Positions 1 through 12,139 of a stretch of 64,000 nt of DNA are shown one piece after another. Where the stretch lies: positions 19,398,637 to 19,462,636 of the forward strand of contig CM076659.1 of assembly GCA_038496675.1 (NCBI GenBank), read 5' to 3'. The position numbers and the translations under genes were made by a program. The notes below the pieces were generated by a model. That model was not told where the DNA came from, did not search any database, and saw nothing but the letters and a program-made list of their open reading frames with translations. Source of the DNA: Rachycentron canadum. Lineage: Eukaryota > Chordata > Actinopteri > Carangiformes > Rachycentridae. Numbering within the stretch: the stretch's first letter is position 1; each line of letters opens with the position of its first letter.

Positions 1-3000
1 AAATAGACCATATACATCGAACCAGCTGAATATGATTCTGGTGTTTTCTTGCACTCTGAGCTAAAAGTAGAAGTCGTCTTGAGTTTCATGTCGCCACCTC
101 TGTTCATAAACTCCTCAAGAAGCAAAAGCTGAGAGTGTGTCACCGTGGGCTCCATAGTGTCACCATGGCGACATGCCCGACATACTGGGGATCATCTGGC
201 GAGGAATCGGCTGCAACTGAGAACTGTAATGATGAAACTGTGTGTGTCCAGGCATTTGGGACTAATACCACCAAAACATTTTACAGTGCGACGGAGGGTG
301 GTGACCCATCCGCAAACTTTCCCTGTTGTCGTCCAGTTTTCATGCATATTTCTGTTTGTTTTTCATCCCAGAATAATATAGTTGCAGCGATGGATAGATG
401 CTGTCAGTTATGCCCCAAAGCCATCGCAGCCAGATGTTCAAATTCAGAGAAGACATCTAAGAAAAATAAATGTGTTAGTAAGTGTGGGAGTTATTCTGCT
501 CTTCTCTCATTGTTACTCCTGCCATTCACACCTCTGAGAGTCTGAGTGTCACACTGACAGGAGAGGATCTCTGGAGCTATGAAGACGCAGGGCAGTCATG
601 GTTTGTTAATTGTGAGGTATTACTGCCACACTTGATGGCACAAAGTGGAGAGTATAAAAACTCAAAAGAGGAAAATTTGAACAAAGAAGAAGGGTAGATC
701 CCTACTAACCCCCTTAGCTTTTAAAGAGAAAAAAATCCACCCTGAGGGGCTGCTCAGATAGAAAAGCGCCAGTAGGAAGAAATACTTTAAACTTCCAGCA
801 TTTGAATGAATAGACACTCTGCTGGTGTTACTGTGTCGCAGAACCCAGGGCGGAAATTCACCTGTCAAACTGCAACAAGCAACCCACAAGTGACAAAGGG
901 TGGAGGATGGGGGTGGGTGGGGGGCTTTAATCAAAAAACGGTTGTTTCATGATTGCCTGACAATCAAATCCTCCTACATTTCATCAGCACTCATCTTTCT
1001 CCGCGAACACCTCTCCCAGGGAGACGGCACTATGGAAGTCGAGCGTGTCACACAACGCGCTGAATCACACACTCTCTGGTCGTGTGTTTCGGCCTTTGTT
1101 TCCTCTGGATGAGTCACTAAATGTAAAGTTACCCACCACATTGGGGATATTTTTAGTGCAGCTGCAACAGAGTGAAATGGCAGAAAATCAACAGTCTAAA
1201 ACATCAGGAGTAAAGGTCATTCGCTGGAGTCAGTCCCTCAAAATCAAAGAGCAAAGGCTAAACTTAACAGTCTGCTCTGACTCAACACCCACACAGAGAG
1301 AAGCATACACTGAAGAAGAGGCAAAAATACCAAATAATACACTAATGAGAGCATCTGCAGCAATGTATCTCATTTCCATATGGCCTACTAACAGTATACA
1401 GTGTGTACAGTAATTGTCATTGTATGCTGATTTTCTGTTTTTTATTTTGTACCAACAGAAAATGATACAACCTTGCCCCATTAGACATCAATCAAACTGA
1501 GGCTTTAAAATGTCACTGTCAATTCAGCTCAACAAAGAAAAAGCAAAATGTTTTTCACAAACATTTCATAGTGTTTTTCTGAATGTTTTGAGATTTTCCT
1601 GCAGCTATTTTTTTAAAACCTTTGTGAGAGGAGTGTCAATAGTGTCAACCAACCAATTGGATTTAGACTAAATACTTTGAATACACTTTGCATAGATGCT
1701 GTTCAGAGATGTTTCTTTTATACTTGTATGGATTATTAATTTACTTGTGTTTTCTTTTTTCCATTTCAAACCGGACCCCCCACAGGAGCTAGATCAACCA
1801 ATTAGCTTGCTTTGAAGCTCAGGTGTGCACAACCCCATGACCTGTTGTTGAGATTTTGAAGGTGTACGTACCAGCCCGTGAAAGACCCATGGTTACCCAT
1901 AACGCCCCTCTCTGCATTGAAAAGTGGGGAAAGCGCAGCTCCACCAGTTTCCTTTGATTCATGCAAATTCTCACAGAGGGCTTTTTAATTTGCACTTTAT
2001 GAAAAGCCAAATCAAGGTACTTGTGTTTTCCCTGTCTGCATCCTAAGACAAATGGGTATTTACTATTGTACTGGACAATAAAATCAAAACACCTCATCAT
2101 TTCAAAAGAGAAATATATTATTTTATCAGCGTGCAGATAACCACAGCTCTAATGATGAGGCCGAACAGAACCTCAGAAGTTGGTTCATTGTCGAATGATA
2201 AGCCTCATTTTTCATTGCTTGGTTAGTGACCATTGGTTGTAGACTACCCCATTTATGATTCATTGTGGGATACTATGAGTCCAATATGTAGGGCTTTATA
2301 ATTCTTACTATACACTAAATCACTACCTATTCCATATAGGTACACAGCCGGTGTGATACACGAGTGGCCATTGTAGCCATGAGCGTGCCAGCCTCAGATG
2401 AGGAGCAGGCTGCAGAGGTCTGGTTTGCTCACTTCTTTCTACTTTTCAAACTTCAGCCCCAGCCAACGCCCCAGTTCATCAGACTTTACCCAGCTCCCTC
2501 TGGAGCCACAAAACTTATTTCACATATGCACTAGCACTCCCCATGACTTGTAAATGGACTTTGATGTGTAAAATCAGTGCAGCGCTCCTTTAATTCTGCG
2601 TTTTATTTATGTAACTCCCAGTGATGGAGGCTTTGCTGCCACCAGCTTAGTAGTTGCCAAGCGGGAAAAATCGTAGCCATCACATCAGGGCCTGATATCT
2701 CTGACTTGGAATTGCAACAAGGACACTGATGTGTTTTTCCAATTTAAAATTACACTTTATATGGCATCAAATAAAAGCAGCAGAAGGCTCACTTTGTTAC
2801 TGAAAGCTGACAAAATTGTTCTACCTTTGTCAGAGTGATAAGGTGCTCAGATGTTAAAGTAACATATATATACATTTCATGTAAATGTTAATTTCTGACA
2901 GAAAACTCCAGGATCTTGTTTTAACTTTTTAGAAAGACTGATGGAGGAAATCCTATATTTTTTTTCTATTTCTGGCAGAAAAACAGAGGCTTGCTGAAAA

Positions 3001-3091
3001 AGTCATGCAGGTCATTGGCTCTTGTTGACCACCAGCTGAGAGCAACAAGTTCACATCTATTTCAAAAAAGAGTCAGGGAGAGCAGCAGTAG
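1..3091. other. Downstream flank, no gene recognised
   Basis: Only short, unconvincing ORFs. A dispersed repeat occurs at about 2470-2595 and is shared with about 59808-59948. AATAAA occurs on the plus strand near 2079 and 2769 without an associated coding region. Confidence 0.6.
2470..2595 (+). repeat. Dispersed repeat, copy 1 of family R2
   Basis: Shares a diverged block with 59808-59948: AGCTCCCTCTGGAGCCACAA, then ACATATGCA, a CTCCCCA patch, then GACTTTGATGTGT. No coding capacity. Family unidentified. Confidence 0.6.
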
Positions 3092-3131
3092 ATGTATCCC
3101 CCCCCCCCCCTCGGGGGGGGGGGGGATACAT
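3092..3131. repeat. Perfect C13/G13 inverted repeat (hairpin)
   Basis: Arms are ATGTAT plus 13 C and 13 G plus ATACAT, perfectly complementary over 19 bases with a 2-base spacer. It lies 29 to 73 bases past the poly(A) signal in the gene's sense. Confidence 0.9.
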
Positions 3132-3159
3132 TTCAATAAGAAAAAAAAAAAATCCTGCA

Positions 3160-3165
3160 TTTATT
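3160..3165 (-). terminator. znf804a: poly(A) signal AATAAA
   Basis: AATAAA on the minus strand about 480 bases after the stop, followed by a T-rich run (3150-3139) and then the C13/G13 hairpin. A second AATAAA lies at 2607-2602. Use of either is unproven. Confidence 0.5.
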
Positions 3166-3645
3166 AACACAGACTGAAGATATCTGAGAGTGTACAAGGA
3201 TGGATTTGTCTTTTAAAGTCAGAAACCATAAAATTTCCAACATGCCTTGCAAGCAAATAATTGGTTTAAAATGCAAAACAGGAGCAGCGACTGATTTGTG
3301 CAGAGGGAAACAAGCCCAGCTGTGTATCCCCACTACGATCCCACTGGCTGCACACCTGAGGCTCATTTTGAGCAGGATTGCGACTGATGAAGATAATTAG
3401 CCATCTTTTTTTCACACGTGTGAATCAGAGCTTGGTGCGCTTGGATGGGGTGGTGAGGTCGCCGGAGAAAGACCGGTTGGGTTTTCCTACTTAAAGTCTT
3501 CCTGAAATTGTTCCCCCCTCATGTTTCATCTTCACAACACTTAATGACACTTAAACGCTGCTTTCACCCAGCTGACAACTTTATCCTTGGAAAATAGGAA
3601 TATGAGCCTTTCGTGGGTCTGTTCCTTCGCTTCTTCAAAAGAAAA
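3166..3645 (-). other. znf804a: znf804a 3' UTR (minimum extent)
   Basis: Sequence between the stop codon and the first AATAAA on the minus strand. No ORF or known element is evident. No earlier AATAAA was found. Confidence 0.55.
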
Positions 3646-6600
3646 TCAGAACAACACTTGTAAGGGCAAGACTGCAGGATGTGGTGGGGGAAACAGAGAT
3701 GGGTGGTGACTCTGCATGGGGTGAAATGTTGTCGCTATGGGATATGGACCGGGGGCATCCAGGAGAGAGATTGGTGATGAGGTGTAGAAAGAGGGAGGTA
3801 CCGGTGGGGGAGGTGGTGGAGGAGCAGGAGGTGGATTAAGAGCGAGGGGACAGAGATGTGGGGAGAAAGAGGGGAGGAGCTGAGGATATGAGGGGACAGG
3901 AAGGTGCGGTGGAGGTGGGAGGAGGGAGAGGTGATGCTGGATGATGGTGTGATGGAAGGAGAAGGAGGAGGAGGAGGAGGAGGAGAGGGAAGGCGGCAGG
4001 AGGAGAGGAGCGTGGAGGGGGATGCAGGGCGGAGGAGGGAGGGCGTGGGGGAAACAAGGCCTCTTCTCTGGGTAGAGATGCTCACAATCGACCTCCTTCC
4101 TTCTCTCCCTTTCTTTCTCCTCCTTCTCTTTCTCCTTCTTCCTCACCCACTCTTTCTCCCACTCCTCTTGCTTCTCCTTAACCTTCATCCTCTCCATCTT
4201 TTTTTCCTCCTTCTCATCTTTTTCCTCCACCCTCTGCTTTGTCTGTACACTCATGAGTGCAACATCCTCTGCTTTATTTCTGTCGCTATTGGTATCAACA
4301 GTATCACAATCAGTGATGTGATTACTGATAAAATAATCACACGGGTCGATGTCAGTGACATCGGTGCCACTTCTGTTGCTTTGAGCGACACCACTGCAGG
4401 TACTGTAATCAGCTGCTGAATCAGGAAGGTGTTGAATGTGACCCGCCGGTCGGGTTTTATCCTCCTCACCGCGGCCACTTTTGTCATTTGTATGGTTATA
4501 ATCGCAATTGTGATTACATGCGTCATTGGTTTTACAGTCACAGCAGCCATTACAGGAGTCTGCAGTGTTGCAGGCATCACTCTGACCCATCGACTCCCCA
4601 CAAAAAACTGTTGTTTTGTTTTGGCTGGAATCGCAGTCAGCGGATGTATTTTCATTCTGCGTGTGCTCACTTTTACATTGACATTGTGTTGTGGTGTTGT
4701 CTGTGCTACAGGTGAGTGAGTCATTTGAAAGTAGGCCCACAGGTTTGTTCATGGTGTCACTGGTAGTTTTGTCACCGGCGTTAGCTGAGTGAAGCTTGTG
4801 CACATGATCGGGAGACAAATCCTTGTCTTTGTCACTGTCATTACACCAACAGCGGTCGCATGTTGTGTTACAGGTGTCACTGAAAGATTTCTCAGTCTGG
4901 CTCTCCATCTTTTCCTCACCTCCAGATGGAACAAAACTAAACGGACTGCAGCCCTTAGCAGTGCTGCCTCTCCTGTCATTACAGCAGCAGTTGTTATCCA
5001 GTTTGTCAGCGGTACAACAATTAAATGTCCCCCCACTGTCATTGGTGTTGCGACACAGGCAGTGTCTTGTCCTGCATAGGAAGTGGCAGCCCGTGTTTTC
5101 ATCCTCTGGACTGCAGTCAGCGGTCTTGACGTCATCCAGAAGTGTCCCGGCTTCGTTGCAGTTGAGTCTCTGCACCTCTGGGAGATCCTGCGCGTAAGGG
5201 TCCTCAATTACGCTGAGGTCAGAGGTCAAACCAACACAAGCTCTCTGCTTCAAAACACTGACGAGTCGCCTCGCTTTTCTCCTACCCCTTCTACGTTTCT
5301 TCTTCGGTGTCACCTCAGCCTCCAGCGTTTCCCCCTTCCTCTTACCGGCTGCTGCTGCTCTCTTTGACATCACTTCCTTTGAAATTGTGTCGCCAGGGAG
5401 GGTCATAGCTGCGCAGGCTGATCTAATTCTCGGTTCTGTTTCTGTCTGTTGTGCAGAGCAGCGTGGGGCCAGGCCTAACACAGGATCGCTGTGTCCTGCA
5501 GGTATTGTTTGTTTTTGACCGCATGCTGTTTCTCTAAAGGGAGCAGGGACAAGGCTAATCGCTGGATCACCTGCTGCTTTCCTGTGAGGTGCAGGAACAA
5601 GACAAATTTCTGGCTTGCGTGCCGTGCCTCGACAGAGAAAAGAGACACTGCTAATCTCTAGGTTACACACGTTTTCTTCAGCATCCTGAACGGCTCTTAT
5701 CCCCGTCTTCCTCAGATACCTTTGCTCCTCATCCCTCTGCCCTAACTCCCTCCTGGCTTGTGTATTTTTGTGCATCTCCCCCGTCTCTTTGTCATTCTGA
5801 GCATGGTTGGGAGTAATTGCAGGACAGCATGGCGTGTCTATAACAGACTCAGTGACGGGGCTAATCACTGAGTTACATGCTACACCCCTGCAGAGGAGCT
5901 TTCTGAGCCCCTGGCCCCACCCGGAGGCTGATTGCTGGGATTGATGCTGGCTGGCCTCCCTTTTCACCTGCAGACACAGCTGGTTACACCGATTACACCG
6001 ATTCACAGGAAGATTACTTAATAGCTCGTCTCTCTTCTCGTCATTTCTACCTGCCCTCTCTTGCTCTGTCTGATCTCCTCTTATCCTTCTCTCTTCTCTC
6101 TTCATCCTCTTTTCTTTCCCACCTACCAGCCGATGCGCAGCAAGATTACTTAATAGCCCCTTTTCTCTTCTCTCCTCTTTTTCAGTGCCCTCTCTTTTCA
6201 ACCTCTCTTCAAACACCTGATTCGCAGAAAGACTACTTATTATCCTTCTTCCCCTTTCTGAGTCTTTTCTATTTGTGTTCTCTCCTCTTTTCCTCTTTCC
6301 CCTCTTCCTCATTCCTCTCCTCGCCCCTCCCCTCCTCCTCCTCCTCCTTCCTTTTTTTTGGAGGCCTAGCGTCGGTGCAAGGTGGCATTCTGTGGAAACG
6401 GGAACGAATTTTAAAGCGCTTTCATCATGGCAGCCGGAGCGATCCAGAACTGCATTGCTGCCGCTACAATGGGCTACAAGTTCCATAGGATTTCCTGCCT
6501 GTCTCCCTTCATCCTCTTCTTCCCTTTCATCTATCTTTACCTCCCTTCCTCCCTCCATATCATCCTGCCTCTGTTGGCAGTTGGGTTGTTTGATCACAGA

Positions 6601-8021
6601 TGGCTTTATTCTCTCCCTGCCTTCCTCTAGCCCTTTTTTGTCCTCACCCTCCTCCTTGGCCCTGTTATGTGCTCTGAAGTCATACAGGAGAGGGTTGACG
6701 CTGTAGGAGATGGAGGGGGAAGTTTTGGTGTAGCTAACCATCTCCGATGGCCAGAGAAGAACTCTGCTGCCGTCTCGGCTCAAGACGCGACAGAACGGCT
6801 CTTTGGGACGACTCAGTGGCAAAGATGTTGATTCTCTAGTCCAGTTTGATGTAGACGAGTTTGATTCTTTGGGCTCTTTGGTCTCACAACCAGGGATTAA
6901 TTTTTGAGGCTGACTTGTAGTGGGACAAAGCAGGTCTTTCAATTCTTGGGTGGGGTCTAACTCTGATATCCGATTGTCCACATCATCGTGGGTTTCAGCC
7001 TCTCTGTCTCTGCTTACTGAAGCTTGAGCCACAATTGTGCTTGCACTGTCACAAATCTGTCCTGGCATCCCATCATTTGAATAAAGATTAGCTCCGGCCC
7101 CACTTCCACTGCTGACTTGGGCTCCAGTCCCATTGTCATTACATAAGGAGAGCTGGGCTCCATTCCCACTGATAACAGAGTCCTCAACTCTGATCCCATT
7201 GCGATTACATAAAGAAACCTGGGCTCCAGTCCCAGAGAGTCCTCCAGTTCCCCTCTCAGCAGACACGCTGGCTCCAGCATCAGAGTGCTGGACTGCAGTT
7301 TTACTGTCCACACTGCACTGGTTTCCAGTGTCAAAGTGATCTGCAGATACTGGAGATTTGAGCTGCTGATCTGCGACTTTCACCCCCAGATCTTTGGTTC
7401 TTTCTTGCACCGTCACACCTTCATGCTTCCCTGACAATCCTGAGCTCTGTCCAGCTTGAATGAAAACAGCTGCTGATTGGTGGAGGAGGACACAGCTCCT
7501 TTTAGGCAGCGAGAAGGACACAGGTCGGACTCTGCAGGGGACGGACTGGGCATCTGACGCGCCACGCTCTGCTCTGCTACTGTTGATGCTGGTCGTATTA
7601 GTAATGGCGGGGGTCGGGGTGGTGGTGTTGTTGTTGAAGGTGGTCACAGTGGTTTTGTTAAAAATGGAGGCATTGGTGGTGGCATTAGTGGCAGTTGTTG
7701 AGATGTTATTGGGAGCAATGGGTTTTTTTAAATGATTATGAGCCCAAGGGATCTTGTTAAAGTAGCTGGTATTGGTAGAAGCGTTGACATTTGTGCTATC
7801 ATTGTTCATGATGCTGTTGGTGGTGGTTGTGGGTGTGATGGTGGCAGCTGTCTGGTCACTGTAGTCCAGATGGGTCTTGTTGAGGATGTAGGATCCAGCA
7901 GCAGCAGTTGCTGTCTTGTTGCTGTCCATTTGGCCGTACACCCACTGCTTGTTGCTCAGGAGTCTGGTTTCCAGTGCAGGGTCCAGGGGAAGGAAAGGCT
8001 GGATCAGTGGTGTTTGAGGCT
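3646..8021 (-). CDS. znf804a: znf804a giant terminal exon
   Basis: A 4376-nt exon encoding 1457 residues and a TGA stop at 3648-3646. The acceptor ctcccctccatctag ends at 8022, so the Met codon at 8082 is intronic and not a start. Family landmarks appear in order. SFSLPKRS with SAAVF lies at about 7458-7530. A block with WPSEM then PSISYSVNPLLYDF lies at about 6667-6802. A run of Arg/Lys, likely a nuclear signal, lies at about 6285-6360. HHTIIQHH lies in a Pro/Ser-rich tail at about 3935-3965, and the terminal PLQVLF matches the human end. Between these lie Asn/Thr-rich sequence, internal repeats, a cysteine-rich block (about 4490-5095) and a Glu/Lys coiled-coil-like segment (about 4086-4245). 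The exon is longer and more repetitive than the human one. Antisense ORFs here are compositional shadows. Confidence 0.95.
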
Positions 8022-10482
8022 CTAGATGGAGGGGAGAGCAGAAAGGATTACAACAGCTGACACCGGTTACATTTACATGCAAAACATAACAGGATTATCT
8101 GCCTAACCTGACTATAAAGAAAGGAGTAGGAGGGGATACATGTAGAAGAATAGCTTTCATTTTCAAGACTTTCCATACAGTAAGCTCCTTATGCATTTAT
8201 TCAGTGTTCTGGCTCTTCACCATTACTCTTTTGTTGTTTTTAACACATTGAAGATGATTCGTGGGTGTAGGATGGACTTAAGAAAAACATAAGCACAGAG
8301 ATGAATATGTGGCTTACTTAGAAAAGGGAAAAAAAATAAGATTAAGGGTTTTATTCCAACATGTAATATCCATTTTTGTATATCCATTTTGAAGCACAAC
8401 ATGCTGCCAGACACTCATGCCTATATGTCAGGGTGGCAGATGATTCAGACAACCATTTCTTGAGTGAAGGTTTTAAGATGACTCATAACTTTAAAAGTAA
8501 TCCATAATGTGCCTTTCTCTTCTGTTCTGTTAAATATTAGAGTTTTAGAAAGGAGGTCTGCAAATGAATTATTACTCTTCCAATACTAAATGTGAAAATA
8601 CATTTAGCACTTGGAGCGGGTTGACTTTAAATGGAGTTGCCGAACTTTTCCATTGGTCTCAAGTTTAAAATGAGAAAAGAAAACTTTAGTGAATATGTAA
8701 CAGATGTATTTTTCAGAAAAGACATTTTGACAATTGATTGTTTCCTTGAAACTGCAGATGTCGTTGCCAAATTTCATGTTATGCTTTCTTTATTTTTTAA
8801 AAAAGGAATCCATCTTGCACCCTAAAATCCACATGAGATGGACTGAAGGGAGCTGATATCACCTCCTGATTCAGAACAAATTCAGCCCCAAAGACACATT
8901 TAACTGAAAAATATTATTCCAGTCTCTCTGTTACAATTGTATATTCACAGGCTGATTTTTTAAATATACACTCAGGTGAAAGTTTATTTGAACGTCTAAC
9001 TCAAACTTGGTCAGTCCAATATAACAGCCCTGCATGAAATCCTGTTTTAGAGAGGTGTTGATTCAACCTCATTGTAATTTTGGCTGCGGTTTATTGTGCA
9101 GTTGTGGTGCTGCTGAATTTCACAATGTCAGAGGTGCTGCTAATATTTAGTCGACACACACTGATATAAATGGGATGGACTAAATATTGACTGCTTTAGT
9201 ATGAGGTTAATGTACCCAAAAACAAAAAAACTAAATAAACAAATGAAGTTTTCTTTTGCACATAGTTTGAGTGCTTCATTGAATAAATTGGAAATACTAA
9301 AGGTCTGTAATAAGTGGCTCTGCAGCAATAAATGTGAACCCTCTAATGCTGTCAGATCACTAAGTGGAAGAGTGAAATGTTTTGCACACCCTCATGAAAT
9401 TGGTGGGGCTGGAAGCTTGATGATATGCAGCAGTGACTATTTACACCTACAGTCACTAAGGTAACAAAGCTATAGATACCGATGGCACCTGGATTTCACT
9501 TGTAGCACCACCTTAAGTCCTACAAAGATGAGTAGGGTGAACATGGGTGATCACATTATGTCCTGCTTTATTTACATTCCCCACACTAACTGTGTTTGCT
9601 GTCTTTTATTCACTTAGTGATATAAAGATGATGGGAAGGTTCATCTTGTGTCACATTACTAAGAAAATACTGCTACTGCTGTGCAATCACCGGGTTTACG
9701 CTCTGATTTGTTGTGAAAAAGAACGACCATCAGCTAAATGTGTTACTGAAAAAAAGATATATAACAAGGGTTTCCTCATCTTTCTTAATGTTTTTTGAGG
9801 AGGTGCACGTCAGCTATATGCCGGAGCATACGGTGGCTACATGTAGGCTTTATAGCTATGGCCTAATCCCTTAACACACTGTAACTGTAAATCCCCCTTA
9901 AATTTAAGGAAATGTGTCTCATGACTGCAAACCATACTGCAGCTCTTTTCTGGAGCAGTTTCTACTCCAGCAGAGCAGGGTTATATAATATTGGGTGGTG
10001 CGACCTTACTAATATGATAGCTTCCTCTATTCTCCACTCAAAGGTCAGCGCTGTCGAGATCGTTTTCAATTGGTCAACAGCAGGAACTTGCGTGTCAGAG
10101 TTCCCTAAAGTTGAAACACACAGACGCTCTGAGTTGATTTACTACAGCGAATCCACTGATTGCTGCAGTTTCCTTTTACAATCTATCGATTTCTGTCCAA
10201 AATCCTGATGTTACAAATGCTCCTGAGCCCCCAGAACAGTTTTCAGATTGTGTTGTCGGTGCATGTTCCTGTTGTTATCTTGTGCACAACTTCATCGTCA
10301 TTCGTTCATTTCTTTTTCAAAGTCAATAGTCGATAAAGATATTTCAGCTTTCCTGCGCCAGACCACACTCAGTTTAATCCCTCAATATCAAGAGTGATAT
10401 CCTCATCACCAAAACCAAACACACACTCATAAACTATTTAAGCAGCCTAGTACATGGCTTTTAAGCAGATAAGAGTTCTCAC
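8022..10482 (-). other. znf804a: znf804a intron before the terminal exon
   Basis: A 2461-bp intron with donor gtgaga and acceptor tctag. AT-rich. No additional exon, RNA gene or recognised mobile element was seen. Confidence 0.85.
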
Positions 10483-10607
10483 TTGTTCCCAGTGTGGTGC
10501 TGCTCGTGTGCATGTCGGCCCAGTTCTGCACAAAGTCTGGTCTTGACTGGTTCGCTGGATCAACCGCCACGGTGGTGGATCTGAACATGGGACCAGAACC
10601 TGGAGCA
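10483..10607 (-). CDS. znf804a: znf804a internal exon, APGSGPMF motif
   Basis: A 125-nt exon. After the split Cys codon it reads APGSGPMFRSTTVAV, a motif shared by ZNF804A and GPATCH8, followed by about 26 less conserved residues ending in TLGT. The acceptor is ctcctctcctcag (10620-10608), preceded by an exceptionally long polypyrimidine tract. The donor is gtgaga (10482-10477). One base (A) is left over and joins AG at the start of the terminal exon to give Lys. Agreement of phase on both sides supports both boundaries. Its exact role in the protein is unknown. Confidence 0.92.
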
Positions 10608-10610
10608 CTG

Positions 10611-11290
10611 AGGAGAGGAGACAAGAGAGGATGGAAGGAAACATGAAGAGGATCAGAATAGAGGAGAAGATGTATAAAAGAAAAGACAAAAAGATGGAAA
10701 GGAAAAGGGATGAAAGGAAAGAGGAGAGACGAGGGGATTAATGAAAAAGAAGAGAAGAGAACAAAAAGAGAGAGAAAGGAAAAGGAGCGAAAAAGGAAAA
10801 AGGAAAAGGAGGAAAAAAATGAAAGACAATGAGTGGAGAGGAGAGGACAGGAGAGAAGATGATGAGAGGACAAAAGGAAAGGAATTAAGGACAGTAGGAA
10901 ACAAAGGGAGAAGACAAAAAGTGTAGAATGAAAAGAAAGAAGGAAAGGAGGTGGAAAGAGGGAGGAGGGGTTGAGAGGAAAGAAAATGAGAGAGGACAAG
11001 CAGACAAGAGTTACAGTGAGGATGAAAGGGAACGAATAAAAGGAGCAAATGAGACAAATGGAGAGGAGGAAGAGAGGGGAGGAAAACAGGAGAGAAGAAG
11101 AATGGAGAAAACAAAAGGAGAGAGGAGAAGAGGTAGGAAGTAAGAGATGAAAGGAGAGAAAGAAAGGAAATAGAAATGAAAGGAGAAAAGGAAACAAATG
11201 AAGAGGAGAGGATTAATTAAAAGGAATGAAGGAGGAGAGAAAAGCATATAATCAGGTGAGAGGTGAGGAAACAAGGAGACGAGCAGTAAG
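10611..11290 (-). repeat. About 680-nt polypyrimidine tract abutting a splice acceptor
   Basis: The plus strand is nearly all A/G. Transcribed from the minus strand it is a C/U-rich tract ending directly in the acceptor of the APGSGPMF exon. Long ORFs on either strand here are low-complexity. Confidence 0.85.
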
Positions 11291-12108
11291 GAGGGTGAGA
11301 GGAGAGCAGAGCTGAAATCCACCTTAAAATCAATTTGGCCATGCTTCTCCTTGCCCTCCCTTTGTGCCAGGAGCCAGACTGCATTGTTGCAAATCTGAAA
11401 ATGGCAGTGACAGCCGATACTGACACACAACTTTCTATACAGCGAGTGGGTTCAGCCGCACAACGTGATTGGCCAGAAACACATGACAGTGCCACGCTGA
11501 TAATCCCCATCAAGCACAGCAGGGGGCATTTTATTGGCTGCTGTAACCAGGGAGCTAGTTAGTGATCTCTCTCTTTTTACTCAGTTACAACACTGAGAAA
11601 CAAACACGTCAGTCAGCACATCAAGTGTTTTTAAACATGCGTAGGCTCACACTCCAACAGTAAACCCACATCAAAATTCTAACTTTCATGCATGGATTTA
11701 GAAGTCGGAGATGTTTGATTGTGTCTTCAGGGACTATTTTCTGGCGGAGACCTACGTTGTCTTTGCGTGGGCATCTTCAGGTCGTGACTTGGAGCTCTGA
11801 GCTCAAATTGTGCATTCATATGCCAATCTAGACATTTGGAGAAACCAAATCTTGTTTGGTAGGTCGCCAGATGAACTCTTATAAAAAAAATTTTCAATAA
11901 TAAGCAGCCAAATACACATCTGTTTCTGGAGCTATGTGTTGATTTATCCTTTGTCTTTTTTTTTTTTTTTTTAAATAAAAAAAGAAATTGAATGCAACAC
12001 TTAAAAATCTCAAATATCAGAGCTTCGCACTGGCACATGAACACAGCCACATGTGTAGATCTTTCAGCAGCATTAACACATTATGACATGTTCAAATACC
12101 CTGGCACA

Positions 12109-12126
12109 AACCCTAACCCTAACCCT
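12109..12126 (+). repeat. Short telomere-like run (CCCTAA)3
   Basis: Three tandem copies of the vertebrate telomere unit, directly in front of the SINE-like element. Confidence 0.8.
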
Positions 12127-12139
12127 ATGTCTAAGTTGC

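Noticed and set aside
3904..4419. 171-residue plus-strand ORF, and other ORFs antisense to the giant exon (4429-4719, 4823-5197, 6275-6706, 7460-7735)
   Set aside because: They overlap the well-supported znf804a terminal exon on the opposite strand and consist of Gly/Leu/Ser/Val runs produced by its biased codons.
8022..8082. Met at 8082 as the start of the 1478-codon ORF
   Set aside because: A strong acceptor ends at 8022 and its phase matches the upstream exon. The first 21 residues of the ORF are intronic.
10427..11197. 256-residue Phe/Leu/Ser-rich minus-strand ORF, and Lys/Arg/Glu ORFs on the other strand
   Set aside because: A translation of the purine/pyrimidine tract plus the real exon at its end. 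Only 10483-10607 is supported as coding.
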